64,000 bases of DNA from an uncultured Kineothrix sp. (GTDB lineage: Bacteria > Bacillota > Clostridia > Lachnospirales > Lachnospiraceae), in NCBI GenBank assembly GCA_910588855.1, contig CAJUSR010000014.1:1-64000 (forward strand), in the 5' to 3' direction. This document shows, piece after piece, positions 35,032 to 43,369 of this stretch. A program made the translations under genes and the position numbers. How positions within the stretch are numbered: position 1 is the stretch's first letter; every line of letters starts with the position of its first letter. The notes below the pieces were generated by a model. That model searched no databases. It worked only from the letters and a program-made list of their open reading frames with translations, and was not told the DNA's origin.

Positions 35032-35907
35032 CTATACCACAATCCCCAATGCATCTATGGCAATGCCGGCTGCCACACCGGCTGCATAGAGCAGCAATAA
35101 AATTTTCGCATTTTCCTTCTTATTGTCATTCATGCGGAATAATACCACCAGCCCCACACCGGTTCCTGCAAACAACCCTGCCATCATAACACCAAGCCCC
35201 ATAACACCTTCCAGATAAAGTTGGGTGAGAATTACCGAGGAAGCACAATTAGGAATCAGCCCTACCAGCCCTGCAATCATATGCGCTAACAAAGGCTTAT
35301 TTAAAATAAGCCCTGCAAGAAACCCTTCCCCTGCAAAATAAATCAATATGTTCAGCAACAAAGTAATAAGTATTAAAAACAGGAAAATATTTAGCGTATG
35401 GCGCAATGCCGACTTTACAATCCCGTCTTCACAACGGCAGTGTTCATGTTCGCATACATGCCCGATATCCATATGCCCGATATCCATTTCCCCATGCGTA
35501 TGCCCATGCCTCTGTTTTTCCCCAACAGACAAATCTACAAGCAGCCCTACCACCATACCGACCAGCACTTTCAAACCAAGCAACTTTAAAATCACACTGG
35601 CATTTACTTGTTCGGAAACCAAGATTGGGAGCATCTCATCCGAAGTGGACAGAAAAACGGCAAGCAGCGTCCCTAAAGTGATAACCCTTCCTGCATACAG
35701 ATTTGAAGCCGCCGCCGAAAAACCGCATTGGGGGAAAGCGCCTATCACCCCGCCCAAAACCGGGCCAAGCTTCCCCGATTTTTCTATCGTTTCTTTGGCT
35801 TTCTCCCCCATTTTATGTTCCATATATTCCATTGCAAAATATGCGGCAAAAAGGAACGGCAATAATTTCACTGCGTCTACTAATGTATCTATGATTACAT
35901 CCCACAT
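35032..35907 (-). CDS. Putative 10-TM heavy-metal/manganese exporter
   Basis: A permease with about ten hydrophobic segments in two homologous halves. Each half carries a proline-cysteine/asparagine motif (FPQCGFSAA at 59-67; LIPNCASS in the second half). A cytosolic or periplasmic loop (130-161) has many potential metal ligands: H134, H136, H138, H145, H150, C152, H154, H156, C157 and C159. This matches the ArsP_2-like 'putative manganese transporter' family. It forms an operon with the Fur-family gene. Confidence 0.82.
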   Translation of the reverse strand: MWDVIIDTLVDAVKLLPFLFAAYFAMEYMEHKMGEKAKETIEKSGKLGPVLGGVIGAFPQCGFSAAASNLYAGRVITLGTLLAVFLSTSDEMLPILVSEQVNASVILKLLGLKVLVGMVVGLLVDLSVGEKQRHGHTHGEMDIGHMDIGHVCEHEHCRCEDGIVKSALRHTLNIFLFLILITLLLNILIYFAGEGFLAGLILNKPLLAHMIAGLVGLIPNCASSVILTQLYLEGVMGLGVMMAGLFAGTGVGLVVLFRMNDNKKENAKILLLLYAAGVAAGIAIDALGIVV

Positions 35908-35976
35908 GCAACTACCCCTGCCTCTCCATAAATGATATCTATCCGCCGATAATCGTCGGATTCCTGCTGTCTTATA

Positions 35977-36007
35977 CTAATTGCAATTGCAATTCATTCG
36001 CAATTAG
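35977..36007 (-). promoter_or_regulatory. Probable operator of the exporter-fur operon
   Basis: Inverted arms CTAATTGC (35977-35984) and GCAATTAG (36000-36007), with a 16-bp perfect palindrome AATTGCAATTGCAATT (35979-35994) inside. It covers roughly +4 to +34 of the predicted transcript, where a bound Fur-family repressor would block it. Confidence 0.65.
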
Positions 36008-36017
36008 AGCAGATATA

Positions 36018-36045
36018 ATCATACCACAACTGCTTCTTTTGTCAA
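36018..36045 (-). promoter_or_regulatory. Promoter of the exporter-fur operon
   Basis: Minus strand TTGACA (36045-36040), 16-nt spacer, TATGAT (36023-36018), just upstream of the palindromic operator. Confidence 0.7.
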
Positions 36046-36089
36046 GGGAATATCAAGCCTTTATGCCGATACCCATTTCCGTAAAATTT

Positions 36090-36971
36090 TTATGCTAAAT
36101 TTTTTTCGTTGATAAATACTCCTTTCAGCCGTTCCATCCCAAACCTTTCGGAAAACCATTCGCATTTGCATAAAAATAAGTAATAAATATTCCGTCCGCA
36201 CCCATGTATCGTCTCAAAATTGCCCTGGCCTTTGGAAATGATAATATCCGCCTTATCCAAAACCGTCCTGGCCTCTTTGGAAAGTTTGTTTATCTGTGTT
36301 CCCGCTATGCCGTTGCCATTGCCGATTACCTCCACTATCTTTGTCAGCCCCACATCTTTTGCATCTTCAATAACCGCATCGTTTAATACTTCCATTCCTC
36401 TGACTACCACTGTTATATGTATTTCCGGATACTGTTCCTGTATTACCTTAATCAACAGCTTATCCGCCACAATCTCCCCGCAGTTATCCAAAAGGTAAAC
36501 CAACTCTTTTGCAGCCCCCAGTTCCTCCGTCAGCATAGCAAACGTATGCTCATCCACCTCTTCCCCCTTTGCCTTATGAAGCAGCTCCAACAACTGCTCT
36601 TTGTCCACATGGTTCATTGCCCCGAAGTCAATATAATTTCCAGTCTTGGCATAATTAATGGCATTTTTTAATATTGCCTTTGCATCTTTTCCGGAACGGA
36701 TATCCTTATCCATTTCCTCTTCCAGCTCAAGCATCAATGCATTGAACTCTTTTTTCTCTTTCTCATAGCTCTTCAACCCCCCAAATAAACTTTCATAAAC
36801 CTTGTTTATCTCATATACCAGACAGGGTGCCGAATCTTCCTCTTCTGCAGATGCAATAATCCCCGCTACTTTTTTTAAAAAGGAAGCCCTCTTTTCTTCA
36901 TCGCCAATCCCCCGTACCCGTTCTTCCTGCCTGTCCATCAAGCACCGTATACACATTGCGCTTAGTTTCAT
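36090..36971 (-). CDS. DUF89 / ARMT1-like damage-control phosphatase family protein
   Basis: A 293-residue protein with the metal-site motif LLDNCGEIVADK (the D-N-x-G-E motif), the second aspartate in KADIIISKGQGNFET, and an N-terminal cysteine pair MCIRC. The family includes metal-dependent phosphatases that clear damaged sugar-phosphate metabolites; the exact substrate is not predictable. It stands alone between the metal exporter promoter and a small unknown gene. Confidence 0.85.
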   Translation of the reverse strand: MKLSAMCIRCLMDRQEERVRGIGDEEKRASFLKKVAGIIASAEEEDSAPCLVYEINKVYESLFGGLKSYEKEKKEFNALMLELEEEMDKDIRSGKDAKAILKNAINYAKTGNYIDFGAMNHVDKEQLLELLHKAKGEEVDEHTFAMLTEELGAAKELVYLLDNCGEIVADKLLIKVIQEQYPEIHITVVVRGMEVLNDAVIEDAKDVGLTKIVEVIGNGNGIAGTQINKLSKEARTVLDKADIIISKGQGNFETIHGCGRNIYYLFLCKCEWFSERFGMERLKGVFINEKNLA

Positions 36972-37077
36972 ACTCTCCGCTCCTTTCCGCCATTTCCCCG
37001 CAGTTTTTCTATCTCCACAATTTTTCCACCCTTCCCCTGAATTGTCAACCCGTTTCTATTGCAAAACGGTTAACCTG

Positions 37078-37293
37078 TTACTTTACCCCGCTAAAAAAGC
37101 TTTTCAATTCCTCATCATCGTCCTCGGCCAGTGAACTAACGATGCGGTCCATTTCCCTTTTGGATTTTACCCCTCTGCTTTTTGCAATTGCCTGTTCCTT
37201 TTCCGCCTCCGTCATGTTGGCAAAACGTTCCATTGCTCTTTGGTTCATGGCAAGAGACAGACTAAGCCCTATCGGTAATTGGTTATTGTCCAT
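37078..37293 (-). CDS. Small hypothetical protein behind pseudoknot copy B
   Basis: A 71-residue charged, helical protein (MDNNQLPIGLSLSLAMNQ..., then MTEAEKEQAIAKSR). I do not recognise a function. The frame is open to 37437, but the upstream part is the repeated RNA element read as protein, so I set the start at the ATG at 37293, preceded by GGGG at about 7 nt. A similar start context precedes the genes after copies A and C. Confidence 0.65.
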   Translation of the reverse strand: MDNNQLPIGLSLSLAMNQRAMERFANMTEAEKEQAIAKSRGVKSKREMDRIVSSLAEDDDEELKSFFSGVK

Positions 37294-37377
37294 ATTTAAC
37301 CCCATTTCTGCGCGGCTTTTTGCATATGTCAAATTTGTGGATGCCGCGCCGACACAAACTTGGGATTGAAAATTTTC
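37294..37377 (-). promoter_or_regulatory. Repeated pseudoknot element, copy B
   Basis: Minus strand P1: CAAGTTTGTG (37362-37353) with CACAAATTTG (37339-37330), 10 bp with one G-T. Loop: TCG-GCGCGGC-ATC. P2: GCGCGGC (37349-37343) with GCCGCGC (37316-37310), 7 perfect bp. The linker between the helices is 13 nt. GGGG lies 6-7 nt after P2 and the start codon at 37293 follows. Confidence 0.72.
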
Positions 37378-37532
37378 AGTTTCCAATCCTTCACCTTTTT
37401 TCAAATTTTCAAATCCTTTTAAACAGGCTGCTCTCAAAATGTATGGGAGGCCTTTCCGTCTTATTATTTGAAATTATAGGGCAAATCAACCAACCACTTT
37501 ATTCCACTATTTTGATTTGGAAAATCTTCTAA

Positions 37533-37560
37533 TTGTGCTTTATGAAAAAAGGTGTATAAT
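37533..37560 (+). promoter_or_regulatory. Promoter of the VanZ-like gene
   Basis: TTGTGC (37533-37538), 16-nt spacer, TATAAT (37555-37560), about 70 bp ahead of the start. Confidence 0.55.
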
Positions 37561-37631
37561 GTAATATATTAACTGTAATGAAATGAGAATGGATTAAGGT
37601 TTTAATTACTATAGATACTAGGAGGATAAAA

Positions 37632-38294
37632 ATGTCTGATTCCACTGTATTGTGTGTCAACACATTCGCTGCATTTATTGGTGTAATACCTTTTATGATT
37701 ATTTTACAGATAATGTTCCGGAAACATAAGTTGCCCAAACGCCATCAATTCGGCTTATATTTATATGTTTTGGTTATTTGCTCCATATTGATGTCTTCTG
37801 ATACGCCATCCTTATATCAGTTGAATTTTTTCCCTTCCTTTAATTTTATTCCTTTTAAAGGGTTTGCGGATAGTTCCAGCCATTATATCCAGAGTTTTAT
37901 TATTTATATTCCTCTTGGTCTGCTGCTTCCAACCCTTTGGAAACAGTTCCAGCCATTGTGGAAAACCTTCTCTTATATTTTATTGTTTTCTATTTTAATT
38001 GAAATATCACAGATTTTCTGCCTCGCCAGTACGGCAGTGACCGATGTGACCGATGTGATTATGAATATGACCGGCGCTATGGTTGGTTATTGCATTTTCC
38101 TTCTGATAAAAAACCTGCGGTTCATGAAGCGGATGCATTCCCAGACCAACAACCGATCCCGTAAAAAATTGGCCAGACAGGAGATTTATATTTACTTTTT
38201 TACCCCCTGGCTGGTCACTTTCCTGATTACCCCTTTTATTTCCAATGCCATATGGGACGTTATCTGGGCTTCCGCAGTCGGTATCCCCATGTAA
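37632..38294 (+). CDS. VanZ-like membrane protein
   Basis: A 220-residue protein with about five membrane helices and the VanZ-like pattern: NFIPFKGF, then a helix with YIPLGLLLP, EISQIFC, and TDVTDVIMNMTGAMVGY. VanZ of enterococci gives low-level teicoplanin resistance; chromosomal relatives are common in Firmicutes and mostly uncharacterised. AGGAGG lies 5-6 nt before the ATG. Confidence 0.85.
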   Translation: MSDSTVLCVNTFAAFIGVIPFMIILQIMFRKHKLPKRHQFGLYLYVLVICSILMSSDTPSLYQLNFFPSFNFIPFKGFADSSSHYIQSFIIYIPLGLLLPTLWKQFQPLWKTFSYILLFSILIEISQIFCLASTAVTDVTDVIMNMTGAMVGYCIFLLIKNLRFMKRMHSQTNNRSRKKLARQEIYIYFFTPWLVTFLITPFISNAIWDVIWASAVGIPM

Positions 38295-38322
38295 AACCAT
38301 CGCTGCCGGTAAAACGGTCCAT

Positions 38323-38353
38323 ATAAGAATCTTTTATGGTTCTTATTTTTATC
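38323..38353 (+). terminator. Terminator of the VanZ-like gene
   Basis: Stem ATAAGAA (38323-38329) with TTCTTAT (38340-38346), then a T-run. Confidence 0.75.
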
Positions 38354-38364
38354 CCTTTATTGAT

Positions 38365-39567
38365 TTATTTTTCATCTACTGCCTGAAAAATATAAAATTT
38401 TAAATAATAAGATTCATCAGCCGCCCAAAGAATCGGATGGTCAGGAGCCTGGGTATGAAATTCCACCTGTTTCAACCTCTTATGGGCGCTTTTTGCGGCC
38501 TCTTTTATTGTCTTTGCAAACAGTTCCGGCTCCATAAAATGAGAACAGGAACATGTAACCAAGAATCCTCCTTCTTCTAACAGCTTCAATCCCCTCATAT
38601 TAATTTCCCGATAACCTTTGACAGCATTTTTCACCGAACTTCTGGACTTTGTAAAAGCGGGAGGATCCAAAATCACTACATCAAACCTTTCCCCTTCTTC
38701 TTCCAGTTTTGGCAATAAATCAAAAACATCGGCACATTCAAATCTTACCCGCTCCTCCAAATGGTTCAACCTGGCATTCTCCGCAGCCTGACGGATTCCT
38801 GCCGCTGAAGCGTCTATGCCCAGAACCGAAGCCGCCCCCGCCATACCGGCATTCAATGCAAAAGAACCGGTATGGGTAAAGCAGTCCAATACCTTTTTCC
38901 CCTTACAGATTTTCCGGATAGCTGCCCGGTTATTTTTCTGGTCAAGGAAAAACCCGGTTTTCTGCCCCTCTTCCACATCCACAATATACTTTACTCCATT
39001 TTCCACGATTTCTACTTTTGTATCAAACGGTTCCCCGATAAACCCTTTCCATCGTTCCATCCCCTCGTTTTCCCTTACTTTAGCATCGCTCCGCTCATAT
39101 ATCCCCCGGATATGAATATTGTCCTCCGCCAGAGCTTTTTTCAATTTATCCAAAATTACCGGTTTTAGCTTATCAATTCCAAGCGCCAGGGATTCCACTA
39201 CAAGCACATCCGCAAATTTATCGACAACAATGCCCGGCAAAAAATCCGCCTCTCCGAAAATTAAACGGCAGCATGACGTATCAATCACCTGTTTCCGGTA
39301 ATCCCACGCTGCCCTTACCCGCTGGTCTATCAATTCCTCTGTCACCGGATTTTCCTTCCGCCTGGACATAAGCCTTACCGTAATCTTCGATTTCGTATTA
39401 ATAAATCCAAAACCTATAAAATATCCGTCAAAATCATGTACTTCAACAATATCCCCATTCTCAAAAGAACCGGAAATTTTATTGATTTCATTGTCAAATA
39501 TCCACATCCCCCCGGATTTTACCGTCCGTCCTTTTCCCTTTTTTAAAATAACTGCCGTATCGCCCAT
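38365..39567 (-). CDS. RlmI-like class I SAM-dependent rRNA methyltransferase
   Basis: An N-terminal PUA-like domain (starting MGDTAVILKKGKGRTVKSG) is joined to a Rossmann methyltransferase: VLDCFTHTGSFALNAG is the SAM motif, VVILDPPAF the catalytic loop, and VTCSCSHFM the C-terminal cysteine motif of RlmI/YccW-type 23S rRNA m5C methyltransferases. The start at 39567 has GGAGGAGAAGG just upstream. It follows the AlkD-like gene by 17 bp. The target base is inferred from the family only. Confidence 0.88.
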   Translation of the reverse strand: MGDTAVILKKGKGRTVKSGGMWIFDNEINKISGSFENGDIVEVHDFDGYFIGFGFINTKSKITVRLMSRRKENPVTEELIDQRVRAAWDYRKQVIDTSCCRLIFGEADFLPGIVVDKFADVLVVESLALGIDKLKPVILDKLKKALAEDNIHIRGIYERSDAKVRENEGMERWKGFIGEPFDTKVEIVENGVKYIVDVEEGQKTGFFLDQKNNRAAIRKICKGKKVLDCFTHTGSFALNAGMAGAASVLGIDASAAGIRQAAENARLNHLEERVRFECADVFDLLPKLEEEGERFDVVILDPPAFTKSRSSVKNAVKGYREINMRGLKLLEEGGFLVTCSCSHFMEPELFAKTIKEAAKSAHKRLKQVEFHTQAPDHPILWAADESYYLKFYIFQAVDEK

Positions 39568-39584
39568 TTTCCTTCTCCTCCGTC

Positions 39585-40322
39585 CTATTTGCGCCGCATC
39601 TTTCTGATTCTTTCCTTTTCTTCCGCAGATACACACCTGGATTCCACTATTTTCTGCAGCGATTTATGATATGTAAAATCATTCAGTCTGCTTTCCCTTA
39701 AAAATCCCATACAAAGCTTGGGATATCTTATATAACATATGGAAATGGCCCATGCAATTGCCATATCCACATAATAGTTCCCCTGCCGAATTGATTCAAA
39801 AATAGGAAACAATTCTTTGATGTATTTATCATTGATATAATAATCCAGCAGCATAACAATCCCAAACCTTGCTTTAAATTCCTCCTCCGAAGACCAGAAG
39901 CCTTCCAACCATTCCCAAACCTTTTCCGGATATTCCAAAGCATGTTTAAAACCACTGCAAAAGCTGTCGCACACCGACCAATTATCGATTTTCGGAACAA
40001 ATTTTTCCGTATAAGAAAAAATATCGGATATATCCCCTTTCATATACCCGATTACCATCCCTTGCAGCATGATTTCTTCAAATAATTCTTCCTTTGATTC
40101 TTTTTCCAGAGATGCCTTCAAATAAGCCTTCCCATCTTCTTTCGCTATCCTTTTTGCAAGCCTGCGGAGATGAGGAAGCCGGACACCGATAAAGTTCTCT
40201 GTGCCCGGCAGCAATTTTTTCTGAAATTCCCTGTAGCTGTCATCCGCCATCCGCAGGATTTCTTCCCTTATATTGTATAAATTGTAATTTTCCATTTTCC
40301 ATCCCGATACTTCGTCCGCCAT
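39585..40322 (-). CDS. AlkD-like DNA alkylation repair protein
   Basis: A 245-residue all-helical HEAT-like protein with family features FIGVRLPHLRRLAK, NWSVCDSFCSG and VDMAIAWAISICYI. AlkD-type glycosylases remove bulky or positively charged alkyl bases. Catalytic residues equivalent to the W/D/W of AlkD appear partly conserved (NWSVCD, MAIAWA). The start at 40322 lies 2 bp after the preceding stop; ATG at 40295 is also possible. Context: a three-gene operon with the SGNH-like and RlmI-like genes. Confidence 0.85.
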   Translation of the reverse strand: MADEVSGWKMENYNLYNIREEILRMADDSYREFQKKLLPGTENFIGVRLPHLRRLAKRIAKEDGKAYLKASLEKESKEELFEEIMLQGMVIGYMKGDISDIFSYTEKFVPKIDNWSVCDSFCSGFKHALEYPEKVWEWLEGFWSSEEEFKARFGIVMLLDYYINDKYIKELFPIFESIRQGNYYVDMAIAWAISICYIRYPKLCMGFLRESRLNDFTYHKSLQKIVESRCVSAEEKERIRKMRRK

Positions 40323-40324
40323 CC

Positions 40325-41671
40325 TTACTCATCAAAAACCTCATTCAGATAGCTGGCTACTTTTATTGCCCCAATATGATTCAAATCCTCATGATCCTTA
40401 AAACAGCAATCCGGAAGCTCTACCGGCATCATGTCTATCACCATTGCATCGTACTTGGAGCAAAAAACCTTTAACGCAGCTATAAGCTCGCGATAATAAA
40501 CCTTATACATATGCTTTTTATACAAATTGGTATAAGGCGGAATAAAGAAAATAGCCTTGACGCCATGCTCCTGGCAAAAACGTGCATATTCTTCCAGTAT
40601 AACCTTATTTTCTAAAAGGATATCCGTATACGACCTCCGGTATAGTTCATCAATTTCCTGTGCATCCATATCCAATTGCTCCTGGGACATGGCAGCGCTG
40701 TCAAATATCCTCTCCCTTTCCTCTTTCGGTTCATGACTGTTCTTTTCATAAATATCATACAAACTCTTCAAATATTCTTCATCAAAAATTTGTTTTAACT
40801 TCCTGTCATCCGCCTGATAAGCCGAAATCAATTGAACCCCTTCTTCCCAGTTATGTGTCGTTCCTGCTATAGGATAATATGCGATGCAATGTCTTCTTTC
40901 CATTCTGGATTTTGACATGTCATAACGCAGGGCATATGGCTCTAACCCTATCACCGCATACTGTATATTAGGCATAGACTCGTATGCATGGCAGAACATT
41001 TTTAACCCATAAAAAATATCCTGCGCACTGTTCGCCAAAGACACAGTATTCACATGGAGCAATTTACTGCGGACGGCATTCACCACATTAGCGCCGCCGG
41101 TTACGACACACTTTACCTTCTCCCCGTCCCGCCTTTTAAAATCGTTGTAAGTTTTATAAAACGAAGGGAACGTAATAAACTGGTATTTCAAATATTCCCA
41201 AACCTTAATAATCTTTTCGTTATCCTGAATTGACGCAAGCCCGTATGCCTTCACCGGGTCCGCACACAAAACGTATAAATCATATTCATCAATATAGGCA
41301 GGATTTACAGTTCTCCAATGGAAGACGCAATAACCTTTGGTACGCATCTTTTCCGCAATTTCTTCTGACAGCCAGTTATCCCCGTAAATCACGCATTTCT
41401 TCCCCTTAAGGCTCCGGTTGATATTCAACTCTTTTTTTAATATCTTGTTATATCCGCCGGTGCATTCTTCATTGGCTGTTCCATTTTGCAATTCAAACGA
41501 AAATGTATCCAGTACGGCCTTTATCGTCGCTGCGCTGGCCTTTGGCAAATTTACAAGCCCCTTCGTATATTCCTCTACCTTCTTCAATTCACGCATACGT
41601 ATGCCGCTTCCCATTTGAATATTTAAAATTGTATTCAGAGAAGATTCCAATGCCCAAAATTTGTTTTCCAT
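40325..41671 (-). CDS. Unrecognised protein with SGNH-like C-terminus
   Basis: A 448-residue protein with no signal peptide or membrane helix. Residues ~85-150 look like a Rossmann nucleotide-binding fold (KKCVIYGDNWLSEEIAEKM). The middle has VVTGGANVVNAVRSKLL, which resembles the first block of DltD-like SGNH proteins, and the C-terminus has DHEDLNHIGAIKVASYL, resembling the D-x-x-H block. A serine nucleophile is not clear. Function unknown; it may modify a glycan or cell-surface component. First gene of the operon with AlkD-like and RlmI-like genes. Confidence 0.45.
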   Translation of the reverse strand: MENKFWALESSLNTILNIQMGSGIRMRELKKVEEYTKGLVNLPKASAATIKAVLDTFSFELQNGTANEECTGGYNKILKKELNINRSLKGKKCVIYGDNWLSEEIAEKMRTKGYCVFHWRTVNPAYIDEYDLYVLCADPVKAYGLASIQDNEKIIKVWEYLKYQFITFPSFYKTYNDFKRRDGEKVKCVVTGGANVVNAVRSKLLHVNTVSLANSAQDIFYGLKMFCHAYESMPNIQYAVIGLEPYALRYDMSKSRMERRHCIAYYPIAGTTHNWEEGVQLISAYQADDRKLKQIFDEEYLKSLYDIYEKNSHEPKEERERIFDSAAMSQEQLDMDAQEIDELYRRSYTDILLENKVILEEYARFCQEHGVKAIFFIPPYTNLYKKHMYKVYYRELIAALKVFCSKYDAMVIDMMPVELPDCCFKDHEDLNHIGAIKVASYLNEVFDE

Positions 41672-41717
41672 CTTTTCATCCCCGCCTCAATAGTATGTAT
41701 ATTTATTCTCAAATACC

Positions 41718-41746
41718 AGTCTATCACAGTAACGGTTTTCTTTCAA
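41718..41746 (-). promoter_or_regulatory. Promoter of the 41671-38365 operon
   Basis: Minus strand TTGAAA (41746-41741), 17-nt spacer, TAGACT (41723-41718), between the MATE gene and the unknown gene. Confidence 0.6.
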
Positions 41747-41764
41747 TGGACAAAACAAAAGCCT

Positions 41765-43114
41765 TTAGAACTTCTTGGCACATTGTTTTATGCGGACAAA
41801 ATAACTGCATACTAAAATGATGTCCGCCCCCATCCATGCAAGGATTTCCGCATAGAAAATCCCTTCTTCTCCTACCAGAAGCGGAAGGGCGATGGCCGTT
41901 CCCGTCCGCATTATGAACTCGGCAATACCCGATACCATTGGCAGTAAAGTATCCCCCATCCCCTGCAAAGCGGAACGTATTACATGCAAAATATACAAGA
42001 TTGGAAGACAAACACTCATAATAGAAAGATAATGGTATGCAATCCCCATCGTCATTTCCACTTCCTGCGGTTCCCCTGAAATAAAACAAGCCAAAATCCC
42101 TTTCCCGGAAACAAGCATACATGCCGCAATCGCCGCCGCGGTAAGAATTGCAATACTAAGGGCAGCTTTCATCCCTTTCTTTATCCTGTCCACTTTCCCC
42201 GCACCAAGATTCTGCCCCACATAGGTAATCATCGCATAGCCGTAAGAAGTCGCCGCCACTTCCAAAACCCCGTAAAGTTTATTGGTGGCCGTAAACCCGG
42301 CGATAAAAATAACCCCGAATCCATTTACGACTGTCTGGACTACCATCCCTCCTATCGAAATAATCGCATTCTGGAATGCCATAGGCAGCCCCAAAAAAAC
42401 CAGTTTTACATCCATCTCTTTTTCCAGGCGGAAATCTTCCCTGCTTAAAGAAAGAACCTCTATTTTCCTAATATAAAAATAGCAATACAAACCGGAGCTA
42501 ATTTGGGCGATTATGGTAGCCCCTGCTGCCCCGGCAATCCCCCACCCGAAACCCATGACAAAAATCAAATCCAATACAATATTAATCACTGCTGCCGTTA
42601 TCATCGCATACAGCGGCGTCCGCCCGTCGCCAAGGGCCCGCAGTATAGAGGCAAAAAGATTATATGCCATTACTACAGGAACTCCCGCAAACATAATGCG
42701 CAAATACAGCAAAGACTGATTGATAATTGCATCCGGTGTCTGAAGCAGGCGCAATATCGGGAGTACCGCAGTTTCCCCTAAAATGAGCAATATTACCGCA
42801 CTGATTGCAGATAACCCTATCGCATTCCCAACAACCTTTCTTAACCTCTTATGATTCCCTGCACCAAACTCCTGGGCCATCAAAATGGAAAATCCCTGCG
42901 AAAATCCCTGTATCACACCGAGCATCATCCAATTCAGCCAGTCCGCAGCCCCCAGAGCCGCCAGGGCGCCTACCCCCAGCGCCTGCCCCACTACCATAGT
43001 GTCCACTACGGTATACAACTGCTGGAATACATTCCCAATCATCAAAGGAAGGGCAAAAGAAAAAATTAACTTTAACGGCTTCCCTTCCGTCATTACTTTT
43101 ATATTTACTGCCAT
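41765..43114 (-). CDS. MATE family efflux transporter
   Basis: About twelve membrane helices in two halves; the N-terminal VMTEGKPLKLIFSFALPLMIG and VVDTMVVGQALG segments are typical of the MATE DinF/NorM-related branch. It exports cationic or aromatic compounds in exchange for sodium or protons. It is transcribed away from tRNA-Pro. The window has a second MATE gene at 54227-55636; the two are paralogues, not duplicates. Confidence 0.92.
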   Translation of the reverse strand: MAVNIKVMTEGKPLKLIFSFALPLMIGNVFQQLYTVVDTMVVGQALGVGALAALGAADWLNWMMLGVIQGFSQGFSILMAQEFGAGNHKRLRKVVGNAIGLSAISAVILLILGETAVLPILRLLQTPDAIINQSLLYLRIMFAGVPVVMAYNLFASILRALGDGRTPLYAMITAAVINIVLDLIFVMGFGWGIAGAAGATIIAQISSGLYCYFYIRKIEVLSLSREDFRLEKEMDVKLVFLGLPMAFQNAIISIGGMVVQTVVNGFGVIFIAGFTATNKLYGVLEVAATSYGYAMITYVGQNLGAGKVDRIKKGMKAALSIAILTAAAIAACMLVSGKGILACFISGEPQEVEMTMGIAYHYLSIMSVCLPILYILHVIRSALQGMGDTLLPMVSGIAEFIMRTGTAIALPLLVGEEGIFYAEILAWMGADIILVCSYFVRIKQCAKKF

Positions 43115-43194
43115 TTTACCATCACCAACCTATGCTTTTTTGTGCTTATGCTAAGGAATTATATCAAATTCTAAAAAAATGTACAGTACAAACA

Positions 43195-43224
43195 TTGACA
43201 AATGGGTATAAAATATTGTATTAT
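43195..43224 (+). promoter_or_regulatory. Promoter of tRNA-Pro
   Basis: TTGACA (43195-43200), 18-nt spacer, TATTAT (43219-43224), 31 bp ahead of the tRNA. Confidence 0.75.
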
Positions 43225-43255
43225 CTTATTTGTTGCAACACAACACAATGAAAAA

Positions 43256-43329
43256 CGGCGCGTGGCTCAGTTTGGTAGAGCGCTGCGTTCGGGACGCAGA
43301 GGTCGCAGGTTCAAATCCTGTCGCGCCGA
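43256..43329 (+). tRNA. tRNA-Pro (anticodon CGG)
   Basis: Acceptor stem CGGCGCG / CGCGCCG, anticodon stem CTGCG / CGCAG with loop TTCGGGA, T-loop GGTTCAAATCC. 74 nt, discriminator A, no encoded CCA. Confidence 0.96.
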
Positions 43330-43334
43330 TAAAC

Positions 43335-43361
43335 AAAAAGCCCTTAGACAAGGGCTTTTTT
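43335..43361 (+). terminator. Terminator of tRNA-Pro
   Basis: Stem AAAAGCCCTT (43336-43345) with AAGGGCTTTT (43350-43359), loop AGAC, then T-run. It may also act for the aldo/keto reductase on the minus strand. Confidence 0.9.
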
Positions 43362-43369
43362 GTGGTTCT

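Noticed and set aside
37294..37437. Extension of the 71-residue protein upstream through the repeat
   Set aside because: The extra codons translate the pseudoknot element. Copies A and C have no matching protein extension, so the ATG at 37293 is preferred.
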